DNA from: Brevibacterium rongguiense
GTDB lineage: Bacteria > Actinomycetota > Actinomycetes > Actinomycetales > Brevibacteriaceae
DNA: 42,508 nt
Assembly (NCBI RefSeq): GCF_009857845.1
Contig: NZ_WWEQ01000024.1
Coordinates: 1 to 42,508 of the forward strand
Reading direction: 5' to 3'
Part shown: one piece after another, positions 29,908-37,669 of the stretch
Layout: each line of letters begins with the position of its first letter
Numbering within the stretch: the first letter of the stretch is position 1
Translations under genes and position numbers: made by a program
Notes under the pieces: generated by a model
Seen by the model: the letters and a program-made list of their open reading frames with translations, nothing else
What the model was told of the DNA's origin: nothing
Database searches by the model: none

Positions 29908-29917
29908 ACTCTAGACT
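29908..29917. promoter_or_regulatory. Bidirectional leaderless promoter with overlapping -10 boxes
   Basis: The ten bases ACTCTAGACT hold TAGACT on the plus strand (29912-29917) and TAGAGT on the minus strand (29908-29913), overlapping by two bases. Six bases separate each from its ATG (29924 and 29901). The two start codons are only 22 bp apart, with no room for ribosome-binding sites or separate promoters. Confidence 0.7.
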
Positions 29918-29923
29918 TCGACC

Positions 29924-30772
29924 ATGGATCCCGCGCCAGCCCCGTCCGCCGCCCCGGCTGCGACCGCGCCCGCCCGCGTGTTCGACGCCCATCTGCACCT
30001 CATCGACCCGGCGTTCCCGCTCACCGCCAACGACGGCTACGTGCCCCAGCCCTTCACCGCCGCGGACTACCAGGCGCGCATCGCGCCGCTGCCCGTGGCC
30101 GGCGGGGCCGTGGTCGCGGGTTCGTTCCAGCGCCTCGACACGAGCTGGGTGGCGCCGGCCCTCGCGCAGCTGGGCCCGGGGTTCCGCGCCGTGGTCAACC
30201 TCTCCCCCGCGGTTGCGGACGCGGAGCTCGACGGTGAGCTCGATGCCCTGCACGCCGCCGGCGCCCGCGCGCTGCGGATCAACCTGTTCCGCGGCGGCGC
30301 GTGGGAGGCCGAGCAGCTCGACCGGCTGGCCCGGCGCGCGTTCGACCGCGTGGGCTGGCACACGGAGTTCTACGCGGACGTCGCGGCGCTGGGCCGCGAC
30401 GAGCGCCTCATGGCCGTGCTCACCGGGCTGCCGCGCATCACCGTCGACCACTTCGGCATGTCTGAGGCGCGCGAGGCCCTGCTGCGCCTCGTGGCCGCCG
30501 GGGCCGTCGTCAAGGCCACGGGGCTGGGCCGCATCGACATCGCCGACCCCGCCGCGCTCACCGCCGCGATCCTCGCGGAGAACCCCGCCGGGCTCATGTT
30601 CGGCTCGGACCTGCCGTCGACCCGCGCCCGGCGCCCCTACACCCCCGCCGATGCCCAGGACATCGCCGCGTGGGCCGGCCCGCACGCGCCCGCGGTGATG
30701 TGGGGCACCGGCGCCGCGCTCTACGGGGCGCCCGAGCCGGAGACCGCCGGCCAGCCGGAGCCCGCGGCATGA
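29924..30772 (+). CDS. Amidohydrolase family protein (TIM-barrel, amidohydrolase_2 type)
   Basis: A 282-residue TIM-barrel hydrolase. The first metal motif is FDAHLHLIDPAFP (HxH form), the barrel strand motifs include WHTEFYAD and ITVDHFGM, and GLMFGSDLPSTRA carries the late Asp. This is the pattern of amidohydrolase_2 lactonases and decarboxylases such as 2-pyrone-4,6-dicarboxylate hydrolase. The substrate is unknown. ATG at 29924 is fixed by the leaderless promoter. The stop overlaps the ATG of the DUF808 gene (ATGA). Confidence 0.85.
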   Translation: MDPAPAPSAAPAATAPARVFDAHLHLIDPAFPLTANDGYVPQPFTAADYQARIAPLPVAGGAVVAGSFQRLDTSWVAPALAQLGPGFRAVVNLSPAVADAELDGELDALHAAGARALRINLFRGGAWEAEQLDRLARRAFDRVGWHTEFYADVAALGRDERLMAVLTGLPRITVDHFGMSEAREALLRLVAAGAVVKATGLGRIDIADPAALTAAILAENPAGLMFGSDLPSTRARRPYTPADAQDIAAWAGPHAPAVMWGTGAALYGAPEPETAGQPEPAA

Positions 30773-31695
30773 GCGGCGGCCTCATCGCGCTCCTCGACGA
30801 CGTGGCGGCCCTGGCCCGCGCGGCGGCCGCGAGCGCCGACGATGTGGCGGCCGGGGCGGCGAAGACCTCGGCGAAGGCCGCCGGCGTCGTCATCGACGAT
30901 GCCGCGGTGGCCCCGCAGTTCGTCCAGGGCGTCCAGCCGGCCCGCGAGCTGCCGATCATCGGCAGGATCGCCACGGGCTCCATCATCAACAAGCTGCTCA
31001 TCATCCTGCCGCTCGCGCTGCTGCTCAGCCAGTTCGTGCCGTGGCTGCTCACGCCGCTGCTCATGATCGGGGGCACCTACCTGTGCTACGAGGGCGCGGA
31101 GAAGGTCTGGGAGATGGTGCGCGGCGAACACCACGAGGCGGTGGAGGCCACCGCCGGCGATCCGCGGGATGCGGAGCGCCGCCTCGTCCGCTCGGCCGTC
31201 CTCACCGACTTCATCCTCAGCACGGAGATCATGGTGATCTCGCTCAGCGACGTCATCGACCGGCCGCTCATGGACCGCACACTCATCCTTGTCGTAGTGG
31301 CGCTGGCGATGACCGCCGGCGTCTACGGGGTGGTGGGCCTCATCGTGAAGATGGACGACGTGGGCCTCGCCCTGAGCCGGCGCGGCGGCCCGCTCACCGG
31401 CGCCGGCCGACTCCTCGTGGCCGGGATGCCCCGCCTCCTCACGGCCATCGGCTTCGTGGGCACGTTCGCCATGCTCTGGGTGGGCGGGCACATCATGGTC
31501 ACCGGCGTGGATGCGCTGGGCTGGCACGGCCCGCACCACCTCATCGCAGTCGCCGCCGAGGCGCTCCACCCCATCGCGCTCGCCGGGCCCGCGCTCGCGT
31601 GGCTGGCCGAGACGCTGTGCTCGCTCGTCGTGGGCCTCGCGTGGGGGCTCGTGGTCTTCGGCGCGGTGCGGGCGCTGGCGCGCCTGCGCCGCTGA
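30769..31695 (+). CDS. DUF808/YedI family membrane protein
   Basis: A 308-residue polytopic membrane protein. The DUF808 N-terminus is intact (GGLIALLDDVAALARAAAAS, then DDVAAGAAKTSAKAAGVVID). The family segments VQPARELPIIGRIATGSIIN, EKVWEMVRG and RSAVLTDFILSTEIMVISL follow, with about five to six hydrophobic helices. Function is unknown in all bacteria. ATG overlaps the amidohydrolase stop by four bases, so the pair is coupled. A modest hairpin follows its stop. Confidence 0.88.
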   Translation: MSGGLIALLDDVAALARAAAASADDVAAGAAKTSAKAAGVVIDDAAVAPQFVQGVQPARELPIIGRIATGSIINKLLIILPLALLLSQFVPWLLTPLLMIGGTYLCYEGAEKVWEMVRGEHHEAVEATAGDPRDAERRLVRSAVLTDFILSTEIMVISLSDVIDRPLMDRTLILVVVALAMTAGVYGVVGLIVKMDDVGLALSRRGGPLTGAGRLLVAGMPRLLTAIGFVGTFAMLWVGGHIMVTGVDALGWHGPHHLIAVAAEALHPIALAGPALAWLAETLCSLVVGLAWGLVVFGAVRALARLRR

Positions 31696-31717
31696 GCGGT
31701 GCAGGCGGTACTGGGCG

Positions 31718-31739
31718 CCGCCGCTTGGCCAGTCGGCGG
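31718..31739 (+). terminator. Candidate terminator after the DUF808 gene
   Basis: CCGCCG (31718-31723) pairs with CGGCGG (31734-31739) around a ten-base loop. A TAGCGT at 31755-31760 just beyond it may be the -10 of the polysaccharide deacetylase gene. Confidence 0.4.
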
Positions 31740-31809
31740 GGTGCGCCCCGGTGCTAGCGTGGGCAGGGTTGCCCGCCCCGACCCAGCCGCCACGACACCC
31801 GGAGCCCGC

Positions 31810-32754
31810 ATGAAGACCCTCCCCCGCGCCGTCCGCGCCGCAGCCCTCGCCACGGCGGCTGCGCTCGCCCTCACCGCCTGCCAGGGCGGCGGGTCCTCCG
31901 ACACCCAGTCGAGCGGGCCGGCGCCGGCCGGATCGTCGAGCGCCGGCGCCTCGGCCGCCCCGAGCGCGAGCGGGCCGGACGCCACCGCCTCGGCGGGCCC
32001 CTCGGGAGATGCCGCGGCCGATTCCACGGCCCTCAAGCCGGGCACCAACCGCAGTGCGGCGGCGGACGGCTACGCCTACCCCGCGAAGGACGTCCACGAC
32101 TGGCTGTGGGGGCGCAAGGCGAAGTCGCCCACGTACCCCAAGAAGAAGCTCGCATTCCTCACATTCGACGACGGGCCCACGAACTCCACGCCCCGCACGC
32201 TCAAGGAGCTCAAGAAGGCCGGCGTCCCGGCCAGCTTCTTCATCATCGGCGGCGACAAGGGGCTGGGGCGGCCCAAGAGCGCGGGCTACCTCAAGGACGA
32301 GATCGCGCAGGGCAACTCCGTGTGCATCCACTCCTACACGCACTCGTTCCCCCTCCTCTACCCCGGCCGGACCGCCTCGCCGAAGGCCATCGTCAAGGAC
32401 TACACGAAGACCGTGAGCGCGGTGCGCGACGTCCTCGGCGAGGACTACCGCGTGGGCTGCCAGCGCTACCCGGGCGGCCACGGGTGGAACGGGATGAAGC
32501 CCGCGGACCGCGCCATGCAGAAGAAGGGGGCGTGGTGGATCGACTGGAACTCGGAGAACGGCGACGGGACGGACACCGCCTCGTCGACCGGGGCGGGAAG
32601 GGCCAAGCAGGCGCTGTCGACGCTCGGGTCGAATCCGCGGGTCGCCGTCATCCTCATGCACGACTACAAGGACAACGACGCGACGATCGAATCGATCGCA
32701 CCGCTCGTCAAGGCCCTGAAGAAGAAGGGCTACGACTTCGGCGTCATGAGCTGA
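31810..32754 (+). CDS. Polysaccharide deacetylase lipoprotein
   Basis: A 314-residue exported carbohydrate esterase family 4 enzyme. The lipoprotein signal is MKTLPRAVRAAALATAAALA with lipobox LTAC (Cys24), followed by a Ser/Ala/Gly-rich tether to residue 80. The NodB domain has the metal/catalytic motif LTFDDGPTN (Asp120-Asp121), the His pair in HSYTHSFP, RYPGG and the late ILMHDYKDN. It would deacetylate N-acetylated glycans, likely peptidoglycan or a secondary wall polymer, at the outer membrane face. ATG at 31810 follows GGAG. The antisense VOC frame enters its 3' end from downstream. Confidence 0.92.
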   Translation: MKTLPRAVRAAALATAAALALTACQGGGSSDTQSSGPAPAGSSSAGASAAPSASGPDATASAGPSGDAAADSTALKPGTNRSAAADGYAYPAKDVHDWLWGRKAKSPTYPKKKLAFLTFDDGPTNSTPRTLKELKKAGVPASFFIIGGDKGLGRPKSAGYLKDEIAQGNSVCIHSYTHSFPLLYPGRTASPKAIVKDYTKTVSAVRDVLGEDYRVGCQRYPGGHGWNGMKPADRAMQKKGAWWIDWNSENGDGTDTASSTGAGRAKQALSTLGSNPRVAVILMHDYKDNDATIESIAPLVKALKKKGYDFGVMS

Positions 32755-33147
32755 GCGGCCGTCGCGACCCTCGCGCACGGCCAGCTGCCACGAGACGCCG
32801 AAGCGATCGTCGAACCACGCGTAGCGCTGTGCGAACGGATAGGCCCCGGGCTCCATGAGCACGCTCCCGCCCGCGCTGAGCGCGGCGCAGACGGCATCGA
32901 ACTCGGCGGCGTCGACCTCGAGGAACAGCGAGAGCGCCGGCGTGAAGCCGAACGCGTGGTCGACGGGCGAGTCGAGGACGTCGATGTCCTGGCCCTGGAT
33001 GCGGATCCGGCTGCGGGTCAGCAGGCCGGGCTGCGCATCGGCGGGCACGAGGGCGACGACGTGGGCGTCCGGGATCGCGCTCGTGTACAGCTCGACCGCG
33101 GCGCGGGCCGTGCCGCCCTGGAACATGAGGAACGGGGTGAGCGACAC
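32755..33147 (-). CDS. VOC/PhnB-like protein lacking a nearby stop codon
   Basis: A glyoxalase-fold protein of the PhnB/3-demethylubiquinone methyltransferase-like (PF06983) group. The N-terminus VSLTPFLMFQGGTARAAVEL is typical, as are DHAFGFTPALSLFLEV, the GGSVLMEPGAYPF loop and the final DRFGVSWQLAV. The domain is complete over about 125 residues. GTG at 33147 is preceded by GGAAGGA. The anomaly is that no stop follows WQLAV. The frame stays open antisense through the deacetylase and the end of the DUF808 gene until 30721. I therefore end the feature arbitrarily at the deacetylase stop. A stop lost by mutation or a single-base frameshift at the 3' end is likely; shifting frame would hit TGA at 32747-32749. 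Confidence 0.7.
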
Positions 33148-33181
33148 GATCGGTCCTTCCGTTGGCTGAGCCCCCACTGTC

Positions 33182-33964
33182 TCAGACGGGGGCGGAGCCA
33201 CCATCGAGCGTCCAGCCCGCGACGGTGGTCTGCGTGGGCCCCTCGAGTTCTGTGAAGCCGGCGTCGGTGATGCGCACGGGCCAGTCGCGTCCCCACGCGG
33301 CGGCGTCGAGGTCGACGACGCGGGTGCGGAACCCGGCCTCCTGCCAACGGCGGCGGGCGGCCTCGGGCATCGTCTCCCAGGCCCGCTGGGCGGCGTGGGC
33401 GCACTGTGCCGCGGCCTTGCCGGTCGTCATGCCCAGCCCGGGCCGGATGCCCACGGTCACCACCGCGTCCGGGGCCGTGCTCGGTCCGCGGTCCGGGAAG
33501 TTCGTCTCGCCCACCTGCAGCTTCGCCAGCGCCTTGGGCAGCGGGGAGACGGGCGCCGGCACGAAGGCGCGCACGGCGGCGGCTGGGCGGATGGGCTGGT
33601 CCCCTTCGGCTCTGCCTCGTTCTGCCGGGTCTCGGGGTTCCGGCTGTGGCGCGGTGGAGTCCTGCTCGCCGGGCACAGGCGGGACTGCGGCCGTCACCCC
33701 GGGCAGCTCCTGGACGTCGGCCCACCGCTTGCCGTCGGCGCGGCGGACGACCTTGCGGATCGCCAGCCCGCGCCACTGCGCCACCGCGCGGGCCCACTCC
33801 CCGCCGGACTGCACGGCGCGGTCGTCGGCGAGCAGCGCGACCGCGGCCGCAGCGGCGGCCTCGCAGACCTCGATGTGCCCGGCCTCGGCCGCGCGGTCGC
33901 GGAAGACGACGAGCTGCATGGCCCAGGGCACCTCGGGCCCCGGCTGAGGCGCACCGGCGGTCAC
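33182..33964 (-). CDS. Peptidyl-tRNA hydrolase PTH2-like protein
   Basis: A 260-residue protein whose C-terminal third carries the PTH2 fold. Visible are DAVVTVGIRPGLGMTTGKAA followed by AQCAHAAQRAWE (the conserved Lys/Gln/His surface) and WPVRITDAGFTELEGPTQTTVAGW. The N-terminal half repeats part of the fold (MQLVVFRDR, IRKVVRRADGKRWADVQEL), so the chain looks like two PTH2-like halves joined by a Pro/Glu-rich linker, the first degenerate. PTH2 enzymes recycle peptidyl-tRNA. ATG at 33964 is assumed; a Met at residue 16 (PWAMQLVVF) is an alternative. It lies 24 bp after sufE in the same direction, probably one operon. Confidence 0.8.
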   Translation of the reverse strand: MTAGAPQPGPEVPWAMQLVVFRDRAAEAGHIEVCEAAAAAAVALLADDRAVQSGGEWARAVAQWRGLAIRKVVRRADGKRWADVQELPGVTAAVPPVPGEQDSTAPQPEPRDPAERGRAEGDQPIRPAAAVRAFVPAPVSPLPKALAKLQVGETNFPDRGPSTAPDAVVTVGIRPGLGMTTGKAAAQCAHAAQRAWETMPEAARRRWQEAGFRTRVVDLDAAAWGRDWPVRITDAGFTELEGPTQTTVAGWTLDGGSAPV

Positions 33965-33988
33965 GGGCGCGCCCGAGCGCCCGCGCGC

Positions 33989-34468
33989 TCACGCACCGGT
34001 CTGCTCGCGGACCTGGCGCTGGATGCGGCCGAGCATGCCGCCCATGCCGCGCAGGCGCAGCGGGGAGACCTGGTCCTCCAGCGAGAGGCGCAGGGGCAGG
34101 TCCGCAGGAACCGCCAGCACCGTCTCCGCCGAGCTGCCGTCCAGGCCCTCGGCCAGGATGCCGGCGAACCCGCGCGTGGTGGGCGCCTCGGGCGGGGCGC
34201 TGAAGAACAGGCGCACGGCGGCGTCGGGGGGCGCGGGCTGGCCGTCCCCCGCGCCGTCGACCTCGACGGTGAGGAAGATGGGCGACTGGCACTCGGGCAC
34301 GGGTTCCAGGAGCCCCGGATCCTCGGCGAGTCGGGCGGGCAGCGCCGGCAGCTCCTCGGAGAACTCGAGGAGCAGCTGCAGGCGATCGGGGCCGCTCAGC
34401 GCGGCGAAGTCGTCGGCGATCTCCTGCAGGCCTCCGGGCAGCGCCTCGGGGTCTGCGGCCGCGCTCAT
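33989..34468 (-). CDS. sufE: SufE family sulfur acceptor protein
   Basis: A 159-residue SufE-fold protein. The sulfur-accepting Cys60 is in [10 protein letters not shown], and the family pattern [11 protein letters not shown] and [15 protein letters not shown] is clear. SufE proteins receive persulfide sulfur, usually from a cysteine desulfurase. Here the gene overlaps a thiosulfate sulfurtransferase by four bases (ATGA, start at 34468), the same pairing as Rv3283-Rv3284 in Mycobacterium tuberculosis, suggesting transfer from the rhodanese. No sufS is in the window. Confidence 0.9.
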   Translation of the reverse strand: MSAAADPEALPGGLQEIADDFAALSGPDRLQLLLEFSEELPALPARLAEDPGLLEPVPECQSPIFLTVEVDGAGDGQPAPPDAAVRLFFSAPPEAPTTRGFAGILAEGLDGSSAETVLAVPADLPLRLSLEDQVSPLRLRGMGGMLGRIQRQVREQTGA

Positions 34469-35367
34469 GCCGGCGCCTCGCCGGGCTCCTCGCCCGCGGC
34501 GATCGGGACGCGGACCGCATTGCCCCACTCGGTCCACGAGCCGTCGTAGTTCTTCACCGAGTCGAAGCCCAGCAGGTGGGCGAGCACGAACCAGGTGTGG
34601 CTCGAGCGCTCCCCGATCCGGCAGTAGGCGATGACGTCGCCGCCGGGCTCCAGGCCCAGCTCGTCGAGGTAGACGCCGCGCAGCTCGGCGGCGGACTTGA
34701 ACGTCCCGTCCTCGTTGGCGGCGCGCTTCCAGGGCACGGAGTGCGCGGTGGGGATGTGGCCCCCGCGCAGCGCGCCCTCCTCCGGATAGGCGGGCATGTG
34801 GGTGCGTTTGCCCGTGTACTCCTCGGGGCTGCGGACGTCGATGAGCGGGGTGGTGCCGATCGCCTCGCGGACCTCGGGCAGGAACGCGCGGATCGCCGAG
34901 TCATCGCGCTCGACGCTCGGATAGTCGGCGCCGGCGCGCTCGGGGCGCTCCTTCGTCAGCGGGCGGTCCTGGGCGATCCACAGCGCGCGTCCGCCGTCCA
35001 TGAGCCGCAGATCGGGGTGGCCGAACAGGGAGAATACCCACAGCGCGTAGGCGGCCCACCAGTTGGACTGGTCACCGTAGAAGACGATGGTGGAATCGCG
35101 GGAGATGCCCTTGGCGGCCATGAGCTTCGCGAACCCGGCGCCGTCCAGGTAGTCGCGGGTGAGCGGGTCGTTGAGCTCCGTGTGCCAGTCGATCTTCACC
35201 GCGCCGGGGATGTGGCCGGTCTCGTAGAGCAGGACGTCCTCGTCGCTTTCGACGACGACGACGTCCGGGTCGTCGAGGTGGTCTGCCACCCACTGCGTGC
35301 TCACGAGGCGATCGCCGTGGGCGTAGTCGGCGAACTTGGGCGTGCTGTCATCGATCGGAGCGGACAC
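34465..35367 (-). CDS. sseA: Thiosulfate sulfurtransferase (tandem rhodanese)
   Basis: A 300-residue tandem rhodanese. The N-terminal inactive domain (about 20-150, with [20 protein letters not shown]) and the C-terminal catalytic domain (about 165-295, [13 protein letters not shown]) are both complete. The active-site loop is [12 protein letters not shown] with Cys249, the SseA/CysA signature of thiosulfate-specific enzymes. GTG at 35367 is supported by GGAGGATCA directly upstream. It is first in an operon with sufE and the PTH2-like gene. Confidence 0.95.
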   Translation of the reverse strand: MSAPIDDSTPKFADYAHGDRLVSTQWVADHLDDPDVVVVESDEDVLLYETGHIPGAVKIDWHTELNDPLTRDYLDGAGFAKLMAAKGISRDSTIVFYGDQSNWWAAYALWVFSLFGHPDLRLMDGGRALWIAQDRPLTKERPERAGADYPSVERDDSAIRAFLPEVREAIGTTPLIDVRSPEEYTGKRTHMPAYPEEGALRGGHIPTAHSVPWKRAANEDGTFKSAAELRGVYLDELGLEPGGDVIAYCRIGERSSHTWFVLAHLLGFDSVKNYDGSWTEWGNAVRVPIAAGEEPGEAPA

Positions 35368-35737
35368 TGATCCTCCGTGCGCGAGGGGACATGGACACCT
35401 GCGTCAACCGGCGCCCCGCGCGCGCTTATTCCCGGCCAGCCGCCCGGGCGGCCGGTGACGGCCGGTGACGCTGCGCGTCCGCGAGCGTCCCCGCGGGTCC
35501 CCGTGCGTCCGCCGCCGAGGCGCGGACCGCCTGCCGCTCGCACACTGGCGGGGCCGGTGCGCACCCGCGCACCCTGGTTCGGGCGCGTGGGCAGACCCGC
35601 CGATCGCGCACTTGCGCTCCGGCGAGGCGGGCTCGCGCCCCGGTTCGCACACTGGGCATGAGGCGGGCAGAGGCACTGCGGCCGGCAGGTCCGCGCAGAG
35701 GAGACCGGCAGGACCGCGCAGAGGAGAGGAGCACGGC
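35368..35737. other. 370-bp intergenic region with short tandem repeats
   Basis: No conserved gene is seen between the divergent rhodanese and 46-residue ORF. It contains a doubled decamer GCCGGTGACG (35451-35470), several TTCGCACACTGG-like short motifs and, next to the ORF, a 23-bp tandem duplication (35682-35727). No clear promoter could be assigned on either strand. Confidence 0.6.
35682..35727 (+). repeat. 23-bp tandem duplication carrying a ribosome-binding site
   Basis: Two 23-bp units (35682-35704 and 35705-35727) with a single mismatch (T35690 against A35713). Each ends in a GAGGAG-type Shine-Dalgarno core; the second is continuous with the AGGAG used by the ORF at 35738. Confidence 0.8.
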
Positions 35738-35878
35738 ATGCAGGCACAGCTCGCCCGTTCGGAGGGCGCGTGGCTCGTCACGATCGACGCCCGTGAGGTG
35801 GGGCGCTTCGCGCGCATGACCGACGCGATCCGCCGCATCGAGAGCGCGCTCTATCCGCGCTCGGGCAACCGAGGCTGA
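35738..35878 (+). CDS. 46-residue conserved-looking small protein, function unknown
   Basis: A short ORF of 46 residues: MQAQLARSEGAWLVTI, then DAREVGRFARMTDAIRRIES and ALYPRSGNRG. It is predicted as two beta strands and a helix, a fragment-sized fold reminiscent of HicB/DUF2188-like antitoxin domains, but this is only a visual resemblance. It has a strong ribosome site (AGGAG at 35727-35731, six bases before ATG). The amphipathic composition argues for a real gene. No membrane segment or Cys. It is convergent with the DUF1697 gene 53 bp away. Confidence 0.6.
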   Translation: MQAQLARSEGAWLVTIDAREVGRFARMTDAIRRIESALYPRSGNRG

Positions 35879-35931
35879 GCCCGCGCGGCCCATGGGCCGC
35901 ACCCGTCAGGCGCACCCGTTGGCCGCGCCCG

Positions 35932-36606
35932 TCAGGCCTCCAGACGCGCGGCCACCGCACGCAGGGTGCGCAGATTCCGGGCGGTGACGGTCATGCCCAG
36001 GCGCCGCTCGAAGAGGGCCTGGGACAGGCGGGAGCCGTGGGCGCCATTCGCGTACCAGATGCGCGCGTGCCGCTCCCCCACCCAGACTTCCTCTCCGCCT
36101 CGGGCCAGCACCTGCACCTCCCTGTCGAGGGCCGAGCGCTGCGCCTCGGGCACGGCGGAGGCGAAGAACAGCAGCGCCTCGCGCGCCTCGTCGCGATCCG
36201 CCTCCCTGGTGTGCGCGCCGAAGGGACTCGCCTCCAGCGCCGCGCGCAGCTCGCCCGCCCCGCGGGCGACGACGGGCACCGCGAAGCCGCAGCGCTCCTC
36301 GAGGGCCGCGGCGAGTGCGAGGGCGAATGCATCGGGCGGTGTCGGCTGGTCGGCAGGACGGGGTGCGCTGGTCGCCGGGGGTGCGGTACTCGGCGCCCCG
36401 GCGGTCGGGGGTGCGGTACTCGGCGCCCCGGCGGTCGGGGGTGCGGTTTCCGGGGGCACGGCGAGGAGATTGCCGCTGGCCAGGTGCGTGGCGACCTCCG
36501 CGGCGCCGAGTTCTGCGGCCACCGCGCGCAGGTCCGCCATGCGCACCGTGTTCTTCCTTCCCAGGTTGACCCCGCGCAGGAAGAAGGCGCAGCGCTGCGC
36601 GCTCAC
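35932..36606 (-). CDS. DUF1697 family protein
   Basis: A 224-residue cytoplasmic protein of unknown function. DUF1697 hallmarks are the N-terminal CAFFLRGVNLGRKNTVRMADL, ATHLASGNLL and, later, GFAVPVVARGAGELRAAL and the C-terminal MTVTARNLRTLRAVAARLEA. Between strands 2 and 3 an insert of about 45 Pro/Ala/Thr residues replaces the usual short loop and is encoded by a 30-bp tandem repeat. GTG at 36606 overlaps the stop of the upstream hydrolase (GTGA), so the two are coupled. Confidence 0.88.
   Translation of the reverse strand: MSAQRCAFFLRGVNLGRKNTVRMADLRAVAAELGAAEVATHLASGNLLAVPPETAPPTAGAPSTAPPTAGAPSTAPPATSAPRPADQPTPPDAFALALAAALEERCGFAVPVVARGAGELRAALEASPFGAHTREADRDEAREALLFFASAVPEAQRSALDREVQVLARGGEEVWVGERHARIWYANGAHGSRLSQALFERRLGMTVTARNLRTLRAVAARLEA
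36376..36447 (-). repeat. 30-bp tandem repeat in the DUF1697 gene
   Basis: Two identical 30-bp units (36381-36410 and 36411-36440) with partial copies on both sides. They encode repeats of a ten-residue TAPPTAGAPS-like unit on the minus strand. The unit is a multiple of three, so the frame is kept. Confidence 0.9.
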
Positions 36607-37481
36607 GGCCGCCCGCGCAGCAGGAACGCGCGGAGTGCCTCGAGGAATTCGGCGGGGCGCTCGGAGTGCACCCAGTGGCCGGCGTCGCGGATGGTGATGC
36701 GGGTGGTGCGGGGGAAGAGCTCGCGCATGCGGGGCGCGCAGGCCTCGTCGATGTAGTCGGACCGGCCCCCGGAGACCCACAGGACCGGCCCGTCGAAGGG
36801 GGCGTGGGTGAGTTCGGCCTGCGGGGGGAAGCCGCCGATGGCGGGCAGCGAATCGGCCAGCAGCTCGAGGTTGGGCTGCCATTCGAAGGCCGGCCCCGTC
36901 GTGTGCGGGGCCGCGCTGCGCAGATTCTGCAGCAGGAAGCCGCGCACCGTGTCGTCGGGAATGGCGGGGGCGAGCGCGGCATCGGCGTCGCGCCGGCTTT
37001 CCAGGCGCGTGAGCTCCAGGCGCCGCAGGCTGCCCAGGAGGTGCTCGAACTGGCCGCCCGAACCGCCGTCCACCGGAGCGATGTCGACGACGACGAGGCG
37101 CTCGACGAGCCTCGGGTGGCGCAGCGCGAGGACCATCGCGACCTTGCCGCCCATGGAGTGGCCCAGCAGGTCGATGGGCCCGGCTGCGGCGAAGTCGGCG
37201 GCCAGGAAGTCCGCGACGGCATCCGCGTAGGCGACGTAGTCGATGCGCTCGGTCCACGGGGAGGCGCCGTGGTCGGGGAGGTCGATGAGCAGGCTCGTGA
37301 AGTCCTCGCCGAGTCCGCGGGCGATGCGCGTGAAGTTCTTGCCGCGGCCCATGAGGCCGTGGAGGAACGCCACGCGGCGCGGTCCGTCGCCGATGCGGGT
37401 GGCCGCGAGTTCGATGGGGCCGGCGGTGGGGCCGGCGGTGGGGCCGTCATCGCTGCGGGTGCGCCTGCTGTCCTCGTCCAC
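36603..37481 (-). CDS. Alpha/beta hydrolase (YbfF-like esterase)
   Basis: A 292-residue alpha/beta hydrolase. The oxyanion loop is FLHGLMGRGKNF, followed by LLIDLPDHGASPW. The nucleophile elbow is GHSMGGK (Ser about 109) and the catalytic His is in DAGHWVHSERP. DIAPVDG is typical of the YbfF/acyl-thioesterase-like subgroup. The first 25 residues contain a 12-bp tandem repeat coding GPTAGPTAGP and are probably a disordered lead. GTG at 37481 has GAGAGGGGA upstream. The downstream DUF1697 gene is coupled by overlap. Confidence 0.85.
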   Translation of the reverse strand: MDEDSRRTRSDDGPTAGPTAGPIELAATRIGDGPRRVAFLHGLMGRGKNFTRIARGLGEDFTSLLIDLPDHGASPWTERIDYVAYADAVADFLAADFAAAGPIDLLGHSMGGKVAMVLALRHPRLVERLVVVDIAPVDGGSGGQFEHLLGSLRRLELTRLESRRDADAALAPAIPDDTVRGFLLQNLRSAAPHTTGPAFEWQPNLELLADSLPAIGGFPPQAELTHAPFDGPVLWVSGGRSDYIDEACAPRMRELFPRTTRITIRDAGHWVHSERPAEFLEALRAFLLRGRP

Positions 37482-37541
37482 GCGGGTCCCCTCTCTGCTG
37501 CTCTCGCCTACTGCGCTGTCACTGGTGCTGCTGTCGCTATT

Positions 37542-37609
37542 GCTGCGCCGTCGCGGGCGCTGCGCCGTCGCTGGCGCTGCGTTGTCACGGGTGCTGCGCC
37601 GTCACGGGT
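37542..37609. repeat. 17-bp x4 intergenic minisatellite
   Basis: Four tandem 17-bp units beginning GCTGCG (37542-37558, 37559-37575, 37576-37592, 37593-37609) with two to four substitutions between copies. They lie in the 188-bp gap between the isochorismatase-like gene and the alpha/beta hydrolase; on the minus strand they are in the hydrolase leader. The period is not a multiple of three, so it is unlikely to be coding. Confidence 0.85.
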
Positions 37610-37669
37610 GCTCATTCGTTCGCGCCGCCGCCGCGCCGGCCGGCCATACGGCTCCCGTGCTCCCCGAGC

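Noticed and set aside
35404..35902. Several overlapping 90-160-codon frames in the 35.4-35.9 kb intergenic region
   Set aside because: They have Arg/Pro/Ala-rich shadow composition, no motifs and no ribosome sites; only the 46-codon ORF has a good one.
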